Origin: Polychytrium aggregatum
Lineage: Eukaryota > Chytridiomycota > Chytridiomycetes > Polychytriales
NCBI RefSeq assembly: GCF_025602895.1
Contig: NW_026516239.1
Span: forward strand, 375,001-439,000
DNA length: 64,000 bases
Direction: 5' to 3'
This document shows positions 47,528 to 57,520 of the stretch, piece after piece. The notes beneath the pieces are model-generated. The model did no database searches and was not told where the DNA came from. It was given only the letters and a program-made list of their open reading frames with translations. Position numbers and translations under genes: made by a program. Every line of letters starts with the position of its first letter. Position 1 is the first letter of the stretch.

Positions 47528-48208
47528 ATGGAGAGCATGTCACTCGTACTCGAGATCATCTCCAATGAGAACACATTCATCGCCCACTGCTCGCTCGACA
47601 CTGTGGCCAAGCTATTGCGACTCTCCAAGCGCACACGAGCCCTTGTGAATCGACGATTCACCAGGTTCAAGTTGTGGTGTGGACATCACAGAATCTCGCT
47701 GATCCACTTCTGTGCACGATGTTCTGAACTCATCAACGCAACCAATGCACTCTTCCCATTCTTTCGCGATCAACGACTCGATGATATGAGCTGGGTGATC
47801 GATATGGCCAATACCACCAACCACCCCGATGTCCACTACATCCTGGGTCGATACTTTTCAAAGTCATTTGGCGGCCCTGGTGTCGACGACAGGGCTCTCT
47901 GCAAACACCACTTCAAGAAGGCTGCTGCCCAGGGACATGCAGAATCGCTCTATGAGCTTGGCCTCATGCAGCAATCCAAGTTCTACGTTCGAGGACAGCA
48001 GCAACGACACTGGGTCAAGATGGAACAATATTTTGCTCTGGCCAGCCAACATGGCCATCTCAGAGCAACATACCATATCGCCAGAAATGAATGGAAAAGG
48101 ACAGATGCAACCCAAGAAGAGAGACAGAATGCCATCGAGATCATCAAGGATCTTCGAGACAAGGGTGATGTCATGGCCTGGAAACTGCTGGGTGAACTGG
48201 GTCTCTGA
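47528..48208 (+). CDS. Short F-box-like/Sel1-repeat protein
   Basis: 226 residues from ATG 47528 (MESMSLVLEIISNENTF) to TGA 48208. This start aligns with the domain start in paralogues; an upstream in-frame ATG exists. The F-box-like region is residues 3-55 (HCSLDTVAKLLRLSKRTRALV ... RFKLWC). Sel1 repeats follow (VHYILGRYFSKSFGG; AESLYELGLMQQSK; LRATYHIARNEWKRT). It is about half the length of the member at 34302-42042 and has no LTR insertion. The stop is only 5 bp from the convergent stop of the gene at 48214-49487. Confidence 0.82.
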   Translation: MESMSLVLEIISNENTFIAHCSLDTVAKLLRLSKRTRALVNRRFTRFKLWCGHHRISLIHFCARCSELINATNALFPFFRDQRLDDMSWVIDMANTTNHPDVHYILGRYFSKSFGGPGVDDRALCKHHFKKAAAQGHAESLYELGLMQQSKFYVRGQQQRHWVKMEQYFALASQHGHLRATYHIARNEWKRTDATQEERQNAIEIIKDLRDKGDVMAWKLLGELGL

Positions 48209-48213
48209 TCCAC

Positions 48214-49487
48214 TCAGATCAGATCTGTCCATGAGCCCTGTCCATTCAGCTTGTACCAGAGCTTGTTGGTCGAGCTGCTTGTGACATACACTGCATTACC
48301 GCTGTCGTCGCTATCACACATGATCGCCGTCGTGGCAGTGTTGGTCGCCGTGTCCGCACTCCATGAAACGCTGCTAGTCATGTTGGCACTCGAATAATAT
48401 ATCTTGCCATCTGTACCCACTGCCATCACAGCACCCGCTCCGTACGCACACGCAAACGTCAGTGCTTTGGCATTCCACTGCGTCCAGCTCGTTGTTGAAG
48501 TGGATCCGCCATCCCAGGCATATGCTTGCGTCCACAAATACCCACTCGTGTCCAGAGTCGCCCACATTGCCGTGCTGCTGGAATATGTCATCGTGACCTG
48601 CGTGGGCGAAAACCCACTGGTCGTTATCTGTGTGGCATTATACGTCGTGGTGATATTGGAGTTTTTCCAGAGCACGTTGCTGCTGTTGACATATCCAAAT
48701 GCAACGGGTGTGTTTGCAGTGTATCGCATCGCCAGACTCTTACAGTCATTCGATACAGTGATGCGGATCCACGAGCAGGCCGTCGTCACATTGGCGCAAT
48801 AGTAGACATTGCCACCCGACTCGGTCGCCCATGCACTGTATGGGTATGTGCTCGAGTTCCTCACAAAACCGACCCGGTTGGCATACGGCGCACTCGGGCA
48901 CGGATTCCATGCCGTCGAGCCACTGCTGGTGCTGCCATACCAGATCTTACCACTCGTATCCACCAAGAGAATCACAGAGCCGCTGATCGCTGCCCACACG
49001 GCTCCGGAGACTGTGCCCGTGGCATCGAGCCCACTCACAGTGTTGGTGGGAGCCAGCAGGAGTCGGTCGGTGGTCGAGAGAGCAGTCTTGAAGAACAGCG
49101 CATAGCCTATTTCGCCATTGAGTGCCGAGTTTGCCCGCGGGCCTCTGAACAGGTACTGCTGCCCCGACGTTACGTTCAGTCCACTCACGGCCTTGGAGGA
49201 TCCCGAGTTGCCGTTGATCCATATGGTCTGGGTGGTGCCGTCATAGGTGCCCACGATCTTGGTGTCGTTCGGGTAGCATGCCACCTGGCTCACTGATGCA
49301 GTTGTGTTGTTGGTGCTGGAGCTGCCCATGTAGCTGTAGTAGTTGCTACTGGGTCCGTTCGTGCCGCACTCTAGCACAGTGTTGGTGCCATCCACACCGG
49401 CACCAAAGAGACTCCCATACGACCAGAAGGACTGGTTGGCTGTCGAGCCGGAATACTTGTTGACCACACCATGCTTGATCACAAAGG
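48214..49487 (-). CDS. LamG/concanavalin-like plus propeller-like protein, N-terminus removed by LTR element B3
   Basis: About 424 codons of a host gene, open from the element boundary at 49487 to TGA 48214. The first about 150 residues look like a LamG/concanavalin A-type jelly roll (FVIKHGVVNKYSG ... TIWINGNSG ... GEIGYALFFKTALSTTDR). The rest is built of repeated Ser/Thr/Trp-rich blades with a pattern like VDTSGKIWYGSTSSG, ESGGNVYYCANVT and GTDGKIYYSSANMT, resembling tectonin or lectin propellers. High Ser/Thr/Asn content and cysteines suggest an extracellular glycan-binding protein, as inference. The 5' part would lie beyond element B3 but is not in the window, since what follows B3 is other mobile DNA. 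Probably inactive as it stands. Confidence 0.7.
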
Positions 49488-49796
49488 TGTAGGAGATGGT
49501 ATCTCCGACGCTGTGCTGCGCGTACTGCGCGTACTGCGCGGCGCAGTGGGTCGTGACCTGTGCTGCGCTTTGCGTTTTCACGCACCGCAGGCAGGCCACC
49601 GCAGGGTATACCTGCGGGTTGCCCCCGTTCCCCCCGTTTGTCTGGAGTTCGGTTTTATCGTGAATAAACGTAAGTGCTCCCCGAGCTCACCCGTCCGCTA
49701 GAGTAGCCTAGCACCGCCCTGTTCTGCCCCGTCCTGTCTTGTCTTGTACCCCCTCCCTCCCCGTCTTGCCCCAACGTCCCAGTAGTGGACGTTACA
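49488..49796 (+). repeat. LTR of B3 (5' LTR)
   Basis: 309 bp, TGTAGGAG...CGTTACA. Left flank is the host lectin-like gene. Confidence 0.92.
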
Positions 49797-49808
49797 TGGT
49801 AGCATCGG
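49797..49808 (+). other. Primer binding site of family B (initiator tRNA-like)
   Basis: TGGTAGCATCGG directly follows the LTR. TGGTAGC is the start of primer sites that pair with the 3' end of initiator methionine tRNA (as in Ty1). The same sequence follows the 5' LTRs of B1 and B2. Confidence 0.6.
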
Positions 49809-49918
49809 AAATCCTCGTCTTGTTTTCGTCCTGTTTGTCCTCTTTCTAGATCCTCAAGCTGGATCCCGCCTCTCTTGCCGACCGACTCTCCTCTCTGTCC
49901 CTGGAGCCTGCCCCTGCC

Positions 49919-50740
49919 ATGAGCAACCCCCGCCCACTTCCGGAAGCCTTCCTCAAGACCTTCCGTGCCCCAGTGTTTACTGGGAAGAGCCGCTCCTCCT
50001 CGGTGGAGGACTGGCTGCAGCAACTCGAGGACTACCTCGATGCTGCCCAAGTCGCCCCCACCCACCACATCGTCGCCGCCAAGCTCTGCTTAAAGGACCA
50101 GGCGTACCGTTGGTACCGCCGCCAAGGGTTCGACGAGCAGAGCGAAGGTGTGTTTGACGACTTCAAGGACCGCCTCCGTCGCCGCTTCGGCAGCCCCAAT
50201 GCTGAACTCATTGCCCGTGACAAGCTATACTCTCTCGTGCAGCGTGGTTCTGTGACCCGCTACATCGAGGAGTTTGAAGACCTCTCCTCCCAGATTGAGG
50301 AGCTGGGCTCTGCTGATGCGATGTACCTCTTCCAGAAGGGCCTCAAGCCCAAGATCAGAGAGTACATCGCCAGCAACCCTGATGCCCGCAAGTCCCTGGA
50401 CGTGATGATGGACGTTGCCGAGAACCTCGACAACGTCCAGTACCATGGCCGCCAGTTCTACCCGCAGCTGGCAGGCGGCCATCGGTCTCATCACGTCCCA
50501 GCCCGTCCGCCTCGCCCGGCCCCGCCCGCAAGACCCATGCCTGAGCCCATGGACGTTGACGTCAACGCCATGGAGGCTCGTGGCCCTCCCCGCTCCCGGT
50601 TCCAGCAAGCTGCCACTGTCTCCCCCAAGGACAGACAGAAGCAGGAGGACCTCCGCCATGGTTCCTGCTTCTTCTGTCACCGACCGGGACACCAGGCCAA
50701 GGAGTGCCCCATGAAGTCGGGAAACGGCCGACCCTACTAG
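49919..50740 (+). CDS. gag: Gag of B3
   Basis: 273 residues, by translation the same as the gag of B1 and B2. Confidence 0.9.
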   Translation: MSNPRPLPEAFLKTFRAPVFTGKSRSSSVEDWLQQLEDYLDAAQVAPTHHIVAAKLCLKDQAYRWYRRQGFDEQSEGVFDDFKDRLRRRFGSPNAELIARDKLYSLVQRGSVTRYIEEFEDLSSQIEELGSADAMYLFQKGLKPKIREYIASNPDARKSLDVMMDVAENLDNVQYHGRQFYPQLAGGHRSHHVPARPPRPAPPARPMPEPMDVDVNAMEARGPPRSRFQQAATVSPKDRQKQEDLRHGSCFFCHRPGHQAKECPMKSGNGRPY

Positions 50741-51907
50741 GTGGCTCTGGAGCCCTAGTAGGAGACCAACGCCGTGGATTGCTCAATGCAGTCCACGCGT
50801 CTCCAGAGGAAGTTCACCTCGCCCCCTCCCCCGAAGGAGAAACAAACCAAGTGTTGTGCGTCGTGCGAGAGGTGCATGGTGGCGCAAGCCGCCTGCCTCT
50901 CCACGAACGTGAAGAGAAAACCAAAATTGAAAACCAAAACAAAAAAGAAAATCAAGAACCCTTGAGGGACAGGACCGCCTGTGCCCTCACCCCTGTCAAG
51001 TCGTGTGTGTCGGATGCTTCCGACATGTGTCCGCAAGCCGTGGACGTCGTGTGCAATGGCGTGCTGACGCCGCAGGCCCCCGCAATGGCCGAACCCTATC
51101 CAAAATGTCCGAGTGGCCGTGATGAAGCCAACCAAGACCAAGTGTCGCCCGTTCCCCCAAGTCAAGTCATGGTGCAGGAGGCTGTGCAGGAGGACCATGA
51201 AGAGTCCCTGCTGTACCTCCCTGCCACCGTCCAAGGTCACACCGTCCGAATGATGGTGGACTCTGGAGCAAGCTGCAACTTTGTCAGCAGACGCTTGCTC
51301 CAGGAGCTCAACATACATGCAACCAAGAAGAAGTCGCCGATGAGTGTGGCGCTTGCAGACGATCGTGTGCAGCAGTGCACACACCAAGTGGTCCTGCGAG
51401 TGGCCCTCCATCCCAAGTACCATCCTGTCCTGTTGTTCCAAGTGATCGACACCAAGTTCGATGCCATCCTCGGCATGAGCTGGCTTGCTCGTGCCGAGCC
51501 GACTCCAGTCGTCGACTGGAAAGGCCGCACTGTCCGTGTTGGCCCTGACATTGTCCTGCAGGGCATGGCCTCACCCAACATGCCACCTCTCCTCTCAGCC
51601 ATGCAATTCAAGAGGCTGATCAAGAAGGACACGTCGTTCCTCTGTGTCGTGCGTGAGGTCGACGACACCGACCAAGCCGGTCCCGGTCCCCCGCCTGTGG
51701 TGACCAAGCTGCTCGACGAGTACAAGGACGTATTCCCCGACCAGTTGCCACAATGCCTGCCACCCCAACGCACCGTCGATCATCGCATCGACATCGAACC
51801 AGGCTCGTCGCCTCCGTCAAGACCGACGTACCAACTGTCGCTGACGGAGATGGACGAACTCAAGCGCCAGTTGGATGACCTCCTCGCCCATGGGTTCATC
51901 CGCCCGA

Positions 51908-52698
51908 TGTTAGGGATAGCTTCTGCTTGTTCTCCACTTTGACTGCACACTTGGCTGTTCTTTTGCCTTTCTGTTTGTTTGTGTGTAGCTTTGCAGTTCC
52001 CCTCCAATTTTCCGCCTTTTGCCTGCCATTTCCGCTCCTTCCGCACTTCCGTTTCCCCGCGCTGCTCCGCTTCCTTTGTCTTCTTCGCACGCGCCGGTTT
52101 GTTTGTGCACGCGCCTTGCTGCGATTGGTTGCAATTCGGCTGCCGGTCATGTGTCCCACCACCGGTGACTCATGACCTGCCTGACCGCCCCGATCTCTTG
52201 TTCATCTCGCATGCATTTGCCCCAACCTTATACTTGACCAATCCGCTTCTTGGACGTTGAGTCACATTGCTTCGCCTTTGCACGTTTCTCCTGCCAGGTG
52301 CTTCGCTTTTGCTTGCGCCTCCCTCGCTTTGGTTCTCTGCCTGTCTCGGTGGTCCTTCTCGGCCCTCGTTCGTGCATCGCCCCCTTCGCCCTGCTCGATC
52401 GCCCACTTTTCCCTCCCTTGGCCGCCCTTCGCTGCCAAGTCCGGACTTGTCTATAAATAGCCTGACCCCCGCGATGTGTAGTCGAACCTCAGCGTTCAAA
52501 ATAGGACTAAATAAAGTGCCTTCTACTTTATTCTCTGAGTGTTCCTCACGTCTCATTTCGAGACTAGTCTTATCTTGAACGGATCTTTGCTTCCCTCGCT
52601 CCCTCTCCGAGTCCACTTCGGACTTTACCCTTGCCTTCCCTGAGCTCACTTCGAGCTCACTTCTTCTTTTGCCGTTGAGTCCCCTTCGGACTCTAACA
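51908..52698 (+). repeat. LTR of A2 (5' LTR)
   Basis: 791 bp. TATA box TATAAATA at 52452-52459. AGCGTTCAAAAT at 52491-52502 is complementary to the primer site. AATAAAG (52510-52516) and CTTTATT (52526-52532) form a 7-bp stem around the polyadenylation-type signal. Confidence 0.93.
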
Positions 52699-52700
52699 TC

Positions 52701-52712
52701 ATTTTGAACGCT
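52701..52712 (+). other. Presumed self-primer binding site of A2
   Basis: ATTTTGAACGCT, two bases after the LTR, is perfectly complementary to AGCGTTCAAAAT at 52491-52502, 39 nt after the start of the TATA box. The same pair exists in A1. Confidence 0.65.
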
Positions 52713-52769
52713 CCCTCTTGGCTTCCCGGCCTTTCTTCTTCTTTCGCCTCTCTTTCCCTCGTCGATCCG

Positions 52770-53723
52770 ATGGCTGAGCCTGCTGCACCCCCTGCAGACC
52801 TCAACGCGTATCTGGCGCGCATGGAGGAGCGTATGAACGCCCTCATGACCCAGAACGCTGCTCTCCATCGTCAGATCCAAGATCTGCAAGCTCCCGCCGC
52901 CGCTCCCCGCCAGGTCTACCAGGTCAACAAGCCCAAGGAGTTCCTAGGTTCCCGCGATGAAACGACGGCCTTCCTCGCCCAGTGCCACCTGGTTTTCCTC
53001 GCCGATCCTGCCTTCTTCGCGCCCGAGCGCCAGAAGGTCCTGTACGCCACCTCCTTCCTCCGCGGTGAAGCCTTCAAGTGGTACGAGGCCGCCTTCTACA
53101 TGGCCAACCGCTTCCCGGCTTCCTTCGCGGATTTTGAAGTTGCCCTCAAGTCGACCTTCGGTGAGGACACGGCCTCCTCGCAAGATAAGGCCTTGAACGA
53201 CCTCAAGCGCTTGGTCCAGCTCAAGTCCTGCCAAGCCTTCGCCACCCGCTTCGTCCAGCTCGCCGCCCGCGTCCAGACTGATGAACCCACCAAGATGCAC
53301 TTCTTCAAGGAGGGTTTGAAGTCTGAGGTCAAGTTCCACCTCATCGGTCTCCGCCCCGCTCCCGCTTCCCTGCCTGAGTTGATCAAGGCAGCGGTCGAGT
53401 ACGACGATGCCCTCCATCGTCTCAAGATCTCCTCCCGTTCCCAACCTCCTCCTCCTTCTTCTCGCTCTGCTCCCCATCACCACCATTCTCCCGCGCATGT
53501 TTCTTCTTCCTCCTCTTCTGCACCCACTCCCATGGACCTTGACTCTGTCTCGGTCCGCCCTGCTAAGCTCTCCGACGTCGAGAAAAAGCGACGTCGTGAG
53601 CAGGGTCTCTGCCTGTACTGCGGGGAAAAGTCTTGTCCCGGCAGTCGCGATGTTCAGCAGTGCCCGGTTCTGGTCAAACGGAACTCGGGAAATGCCCACA
53701 GCCGAGCAGCACCTCGCAAGTAA
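52770..53723 (+). CDS. gag: Gag of A2
   Basis: 317 residues from ATG 52770 ([20 protein letters not shown]); same domain order and non-standard knuckle as A1 gag. Confidence 0.88.
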   Translation: MAEPAAPPADLNAYLARMEERMNALMTQNAALHRQIQDLQAPAAAPRQVYQVNKPKEFLGSRDETTAFLAQCHLVFLADPAFFAPERQKVLYATSFLRGEAFKWYEAAFYMANRFPASFADFEVALKSTFGEDTASSQDKALNDLKRLVQLKSCQAFATRFVQLAARVQTDEPTKMHFFKEGLKSEVKFHLIGLRPAPASLPELIKAAVEYDDALHRLKISSRSQPPPPSSRSAPHHHHSPAHVSSSSSSAPTPMDLDSVSVRPAKLSDVEKKRRREQGLCLYCGEKSCPGSRDVQQCPVLVKRNSGNAHSRAAPRK

Positions 53724-56700
53724 GCGAGGTGGTCTGTTCGGCGATACGAACATCTTCCCCCTCTGACTCGTCATTATCGGACGATAAGCTTCTTCTTCCG
53801 GCCACCCTTGTCGTCATGAGTCTTTCTGGCCCGGTCTCCATCTCCCTTTCTGTCTTTATTGATGATGGATGCACCGCTCTTGCCCTCATTGATCCTGCCT
53901 TTGCGGATCTCCATAAACTCTCTCTTATCCCTCTTTCTACTCCCTACTCCGTTTCCCTTGCTGATGGTTCTTCGGCCGGTTTCATTCGTTTCCAAACCGT
54001 TCCTGTGACGTTGACCATTGGTTCCCACACCGAGTCGATTTCTTTTCTTGTGACTCGACTCTCCACCACTCCCATCACTCTTGGTCTTCCCTGGATGCGC
54101 TTGCATAATCCAGTTGTCAATTGGAAGTCCCTCTCCCTTTCGTTCTCCGATCCCTCTTGCCTTGCTGATGGACACATCCTCGCGGATGTCTCTGCTTCCT
54201 CCTTGGACACTTCGTCCCCTTCCGGCTATTCGCCTCCCCCTTCGGGCACTTCGCCTTTGACTCCTCCCTCCGGTCCTTCCCTTACACCGGTTCCCTCCTT
54301 TGGCACTTCGCCTTCCCTTTCTTCCCGCCTTGACTCTGCTTCGCTTTCTGAAGAGCCAACGGCTTTATCTTCGCCCGACATTGAGCTCGTTAATGCGGCG
54401 AGTCTTCTCCGTCTTGCACGGGAAGACAAGCTCGACATTTTCGCTGCCCAAATGGATATCCGTCCTCCTTCGCCGGAGACGTATCCTACGGTGTCGATAA
54501 GGTCCGTGCTCACGACGAAGGTGTATGCCGAGTCTGGCACCCCTGTTGACTCTCGAGGTGTCCCGCTCAAATACAATGAGTTTGGCGACGTTTTCAGCCT
54601 CAAGTCTGACCCTCCTTCTTCCTTGCCTCCTCACCGTCCGTATGACTTGTCTATTGAGTTTGTACGGACCGAGGATGGAAAGGAACCTCGTTTGCCAAAG
54701 CCGGGGAAAGTCTATCCTTTGTCCCCGGCCGAGGAATCTGCTCTTTCGGAGTATCTGACCAACGCCCTCGCACGTGGTTGGATCTCCAAATCCTCTTCTC
54801 CCGTTGGTGCTCCCTGCTTCTTCGTGAAGAAGCCCAATGGTGGTCTTCGCCTTTGCGTCGACTACCGGGGCCTCAATGCCATCACGAAGAAGAACCGCTA
54901 CCCTCTTCCCCTCTTCCAGGATCTTCTGGATAAACTTTCTTCTGCCCGCGTCTTCTCACACCTTGACCTTCCTGATGCTTACCACTTGGTTCGTGTCAAG
55001 AAGGGCGATGAGTGGAAGACTGCTTTTGTTTGCAAATCTGGCTCTTACGAGTACAATGTTATCCCCTTTGGTCTTTCGAATGCCCCCGCTGCTTTTCAGT
55101 TTTTTATGAACGACATCTTCTCGGACCTCCTTGGTGTCTGTGTTGTCATTTATCTTGACGACATCCTGATCTTCTCAAAAGATCCCCTGGAGCATGAGGA
55201 GCATGTTAAGCTTGTTCTTTCTCGCCTTCGTGAACACTCTCTTAAGGTCAATCCGGCCAAGTGTTCTTTTGACCTTTCTGAAGTTGACTTTCTCGGCATG
55301 ATCATTTCTGCCGATGGCATTAAAATGGACCCTGCCAAGGTCGAGGCCGTTTCCCTTTGGCCTGTTCCCTCTTCTGCTCGCGACATCCAAGTTTTTATTG
55401 GTTTCGCAAACTTTTACCGCCGCTTCGTCAAGGACTTTTCCGCACTTGCTCGTCCTTTGACTTCACTCACCACCAAATCCTCCACCTTCTCTTGGTCTCC
55501 CGAGGCCCAAGAGGCTTTTGATTCTCTTAAACGTTCATTCACTTCCGCACCTATTCTTCGTTACTTTGATTTCTCCAAACCCGCTGTCATCGAGCCCGAT
55601 GCTTCTGACTTTGCTCTGGGTGCCGTCCTTTCCCAGTTTGACCCTGACGGCGCTCTTCACCCCGTTGCTTTTCACTCTCGGCAATTCCGTCCCGCCGAGG
55701 TGAATTATGACACCCACGACAAAGAGCTCCTTGCTATTGTCGATTCCTTTACTGCCTGGCGTCATTACTTGATGGCTGCCGACCCCGATCATCCCACTCT
55801 TGTTTTCTCTGATCACCAGAACCTCACCCGGTTCACTTCCGCTTCCCAACTTTCTCGCCGCCAGTTCCGGTGGGCCCAATTCCTTTCTGATTTTGCTTTT
55901 CGCATTTACCACCGCCCTGGTCGCCTCAACACCAAAGCCGATGCTCTCAGTCGCCGTTCTGACTTTGAGATAAAGCCTGGTGACTCCCTCCACTCCACCA
56001 ACTTCCTTCAGCTGTTCGAGTCTATTTCTCTCGACAGCATCACCGTTATCGGCTCGAACCCCGATTTTCTTTCCGAGATTCGAGCTGCCACCCTTTCTTG
56101 TTCCCTTCTTTCTGACTTCAACGCCAAACGTCTTGATGGCGATTACTCCTTCCGTGACGGTCTCCTTTACTTTAAAGACCTGATCGTTGTCCCTTCCCCC
56201 GAGCTCCAGCTCAAAGTGTTTGAGCAACGTCACTGCTCCGCTGCCGCTGGTCACTTTGGTCTTGCCAAGACCGTTGAGCTCATCTCCCGGGACTTTCACT
56301 GGCCCCGGCTTCGTAAGTCTGTGCGTCGCTTCATTGCTAATTGTGAAGCGTGCCAGCGAGCCAAGCCGTCCCGTCACTCCCCTTATGGTTTACTTCACCC
56401 TCTCCCCGTTCCTTCCGAACGTTGGTGGGACCTGTCGATGGACTTCATCACGGATCTCCCACCTTCGAACGGCTTTGACTCCATCTTCGTGGTTAAGGAC
56501 CGCCTGTCCAAACAAGCACACTTTGTGCCCACCACGAAGACGGTTACAGGCGAGCAAACCGCCGAACTCTTCCTCTCCCACATCTTCCGCTTGCATGGTT
56601 GTCCCCGGTCTATTGTTTCGGACCGAGGAACTCAGTTTACTTCGGCCTTCTGGAGGCGCTTCAATGAGCTTCTGAAGACGAAGATTTCCCTTTCTTCTGC

Positions 56701-57508
56701 CTTCCACCCCGAGACCGACGGTTCGACCGAGGTTCTCAACCAGGTCATCGAGCAGTATTTGCGTATCCATTGCAATTACCTGCAAGACGACTGGACCCTT
56801 CACCTTCCCCTTGCCGAGTTCACTTACAACAACTCGGAAAACACCTCCACTGGCATGACTCCCTTCTTTGCAGTCCATGGCCATCACCCCATTTTTGATC
56901 CCTCCATCATCCGTGATCCTTCTGTTGTGCCCTCTGCCGAAGAACGTGTCGACCGACTTCAGACCGTTCTCGAGGATCTCAAGGCCAACCTCCGGGTTGC
57001 CCAAGAGTCCTACACTTTGCAGGCCAACAAATCCCGTCTCCCCACTCCCGACATCTCCGTTGGCGACCTCGTTTTTCTTGATCGTCGCCACATCCGCACC
57101 CTTCGTCCCTCCAACAAGCTTGATCAGAAAAAGCTTGGCCCCTTTAAAGTTCTTCGCCGCATCAACCCCGTTGCCTTTGAACTTAAACTCCCTTCCACAC
57201 TCAAAGTCCACCCCGTCTTTCATGTATCCCTCCTTGAACCCCGAACGAAGGACATTGTTCCCGAGTTCACCCAACCCGAACCTCCACCCATTCTTGTTGA
57301 CTCCCAGGAAGAGTTTGAGGTCGAGACTGTTCTCGATTCTCGGCTCTTCCGTGGTCGCTTACAGTACTTGGTTCAGTGGAAGGACTATTCCGAGACTGAC
57401 CGGTCTTGGGAGCCCGCTGCCAATGTTTCCCACGCCACTGATCTTGTTGCTGACTTCCACCTTCGCTATCCCTCAAAGCCGAAGGCGACGCCCGGAGTTC
57501 GTCGCTAA
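53633..57508 (+). CDS. pol: Pol polyprotein of A2
   Basis: 1291 codons, same domains as A1 pol: protease-like region, reverse transcriptase (YLDDILIF), RNase H, integrase and C-terminal chromodomain. Overlaps gag by about 90 nt in another frame. Confidence 0.93.
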   Translation: MSRQSRCSAVPGSGQTELGKCPQPSSTSQVSEVVCSAIRTSSPSDSSLSDDKLLLPATLVVMSLSGPVSISLSVFIDDGCTALALIDPAFADLHKLSLIPLSTPYSVSLADGSSAGFIRFQTVPVTLTIGSHTESISFLVTRLSTTPITLGLPWMRLHNPVVNWKSLSLSFSDPSCLADGHILADVSASSLDTSSPSGYSPPPSGTSPLTPPSGPSLTPVPSFGTSPSLSSRLDSASLSEEPTALSSPDIELVNAASLLRLAREDKLDIFAAQMDIRPPSPETYPTVSIRSVLTTKVYAESGTPVDSRGVPLKYNEFGDVFSLKSDPPSSLPPHRPYDLSIEFVRTEDGKEPRLPKPGKVYPLSPAEESALSEYLTNALARGWISKSSSPVGAPCFFVKKPNGGLRLCVDYRGLNAITKKNRYPLPLFQDLLDKLSSARVFSHLDLPDAYHLVRVKKGDEWKTAFVCKSGSYEYNVIPFGLSNAPAAFQFFMNDIFSDLLGVCVVIYLDDILIFSKDPLEHEEHVKLVLSRLREHSLKVNPAKCSFDLSEVDFLGMIISADGIKMDPAKVEAVSLWPVPSSARDIQVFIGFANFYRRFVKDFSALARPLTSLTTKSSTFSWSPEAQEAFDSLKRSFTSAPILRYFDFSKPAVIEPDASDFALGAVLSQFDPDGALHPVAFHSRQFRPAEVNYDTHDKELLAIVDSFTAWRHYLMAADPDHPTLVFSDHQNLTRFTSASQLSRRQFRWAQFLSDFAFRIYHRPGRLNTKADALSRRSDFEIKPGDSLHSTNFLQLFESISLDSITVIGSNPDFLSEIRAATLSCSLLSDFNAKRLDGDYSFRDGLLYFKDLIVVPSPELQLKVFEQRHCSAAAGHFGLAKTVELISRDFHWPRLRKSVRRFIANCEACQRAKPSRHSPYGLLHPLPVPSERWWDLSMDFITDLPPSNGFDSIFVVKDRLSKQAHFVPTTKTVTGEQTAELFLSHIFRLHGCPRSIVSDRGTQFTSAFWRRFNELLKTKISLSSAFHPETDGSTEVLNQVIEQYLRIHCNYLQDDWTLHLPLAEFTYNNSENTSTGMTPFFAVHGHHPIFDPSIIRDPSVVPSAEERVDRLQTVLEDLKANLRVAQESYTLQANKSRLPTPDISVGDLVFLDRRHIRTLRPSNKLDQKKLGPFKVLRRINPVAFELKLPSTLKVHPVFHVSLLEPRTKDIVPEFTQPEPPPILVDSQEEFEVETVLDSRLFRGRLQYLVQWKDYSETDRSWEPAANVSHATDLVADFHLRYPSKPKATPGVRR

Positions 57509-57520
57509 GGAAGGGGATGA

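Larger units (their letters stand above)
49488..51907 (+). mobile_element. Family B chromovirus, truncated copy B3
   Basis: 5' LTR 49488-49796 (309 bp), gag 49919-50740, then the start of pol from 50704 through the protease (MVDSGAS) and into the first reverse-transcriptase region. Family B sequence stops at 51907, where the LTR of element A2 begins. No right-hand part of this copy is found in the window. The remaining sequence matches B1 and B2 closely. Incomplete. Confidence 0.92.
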
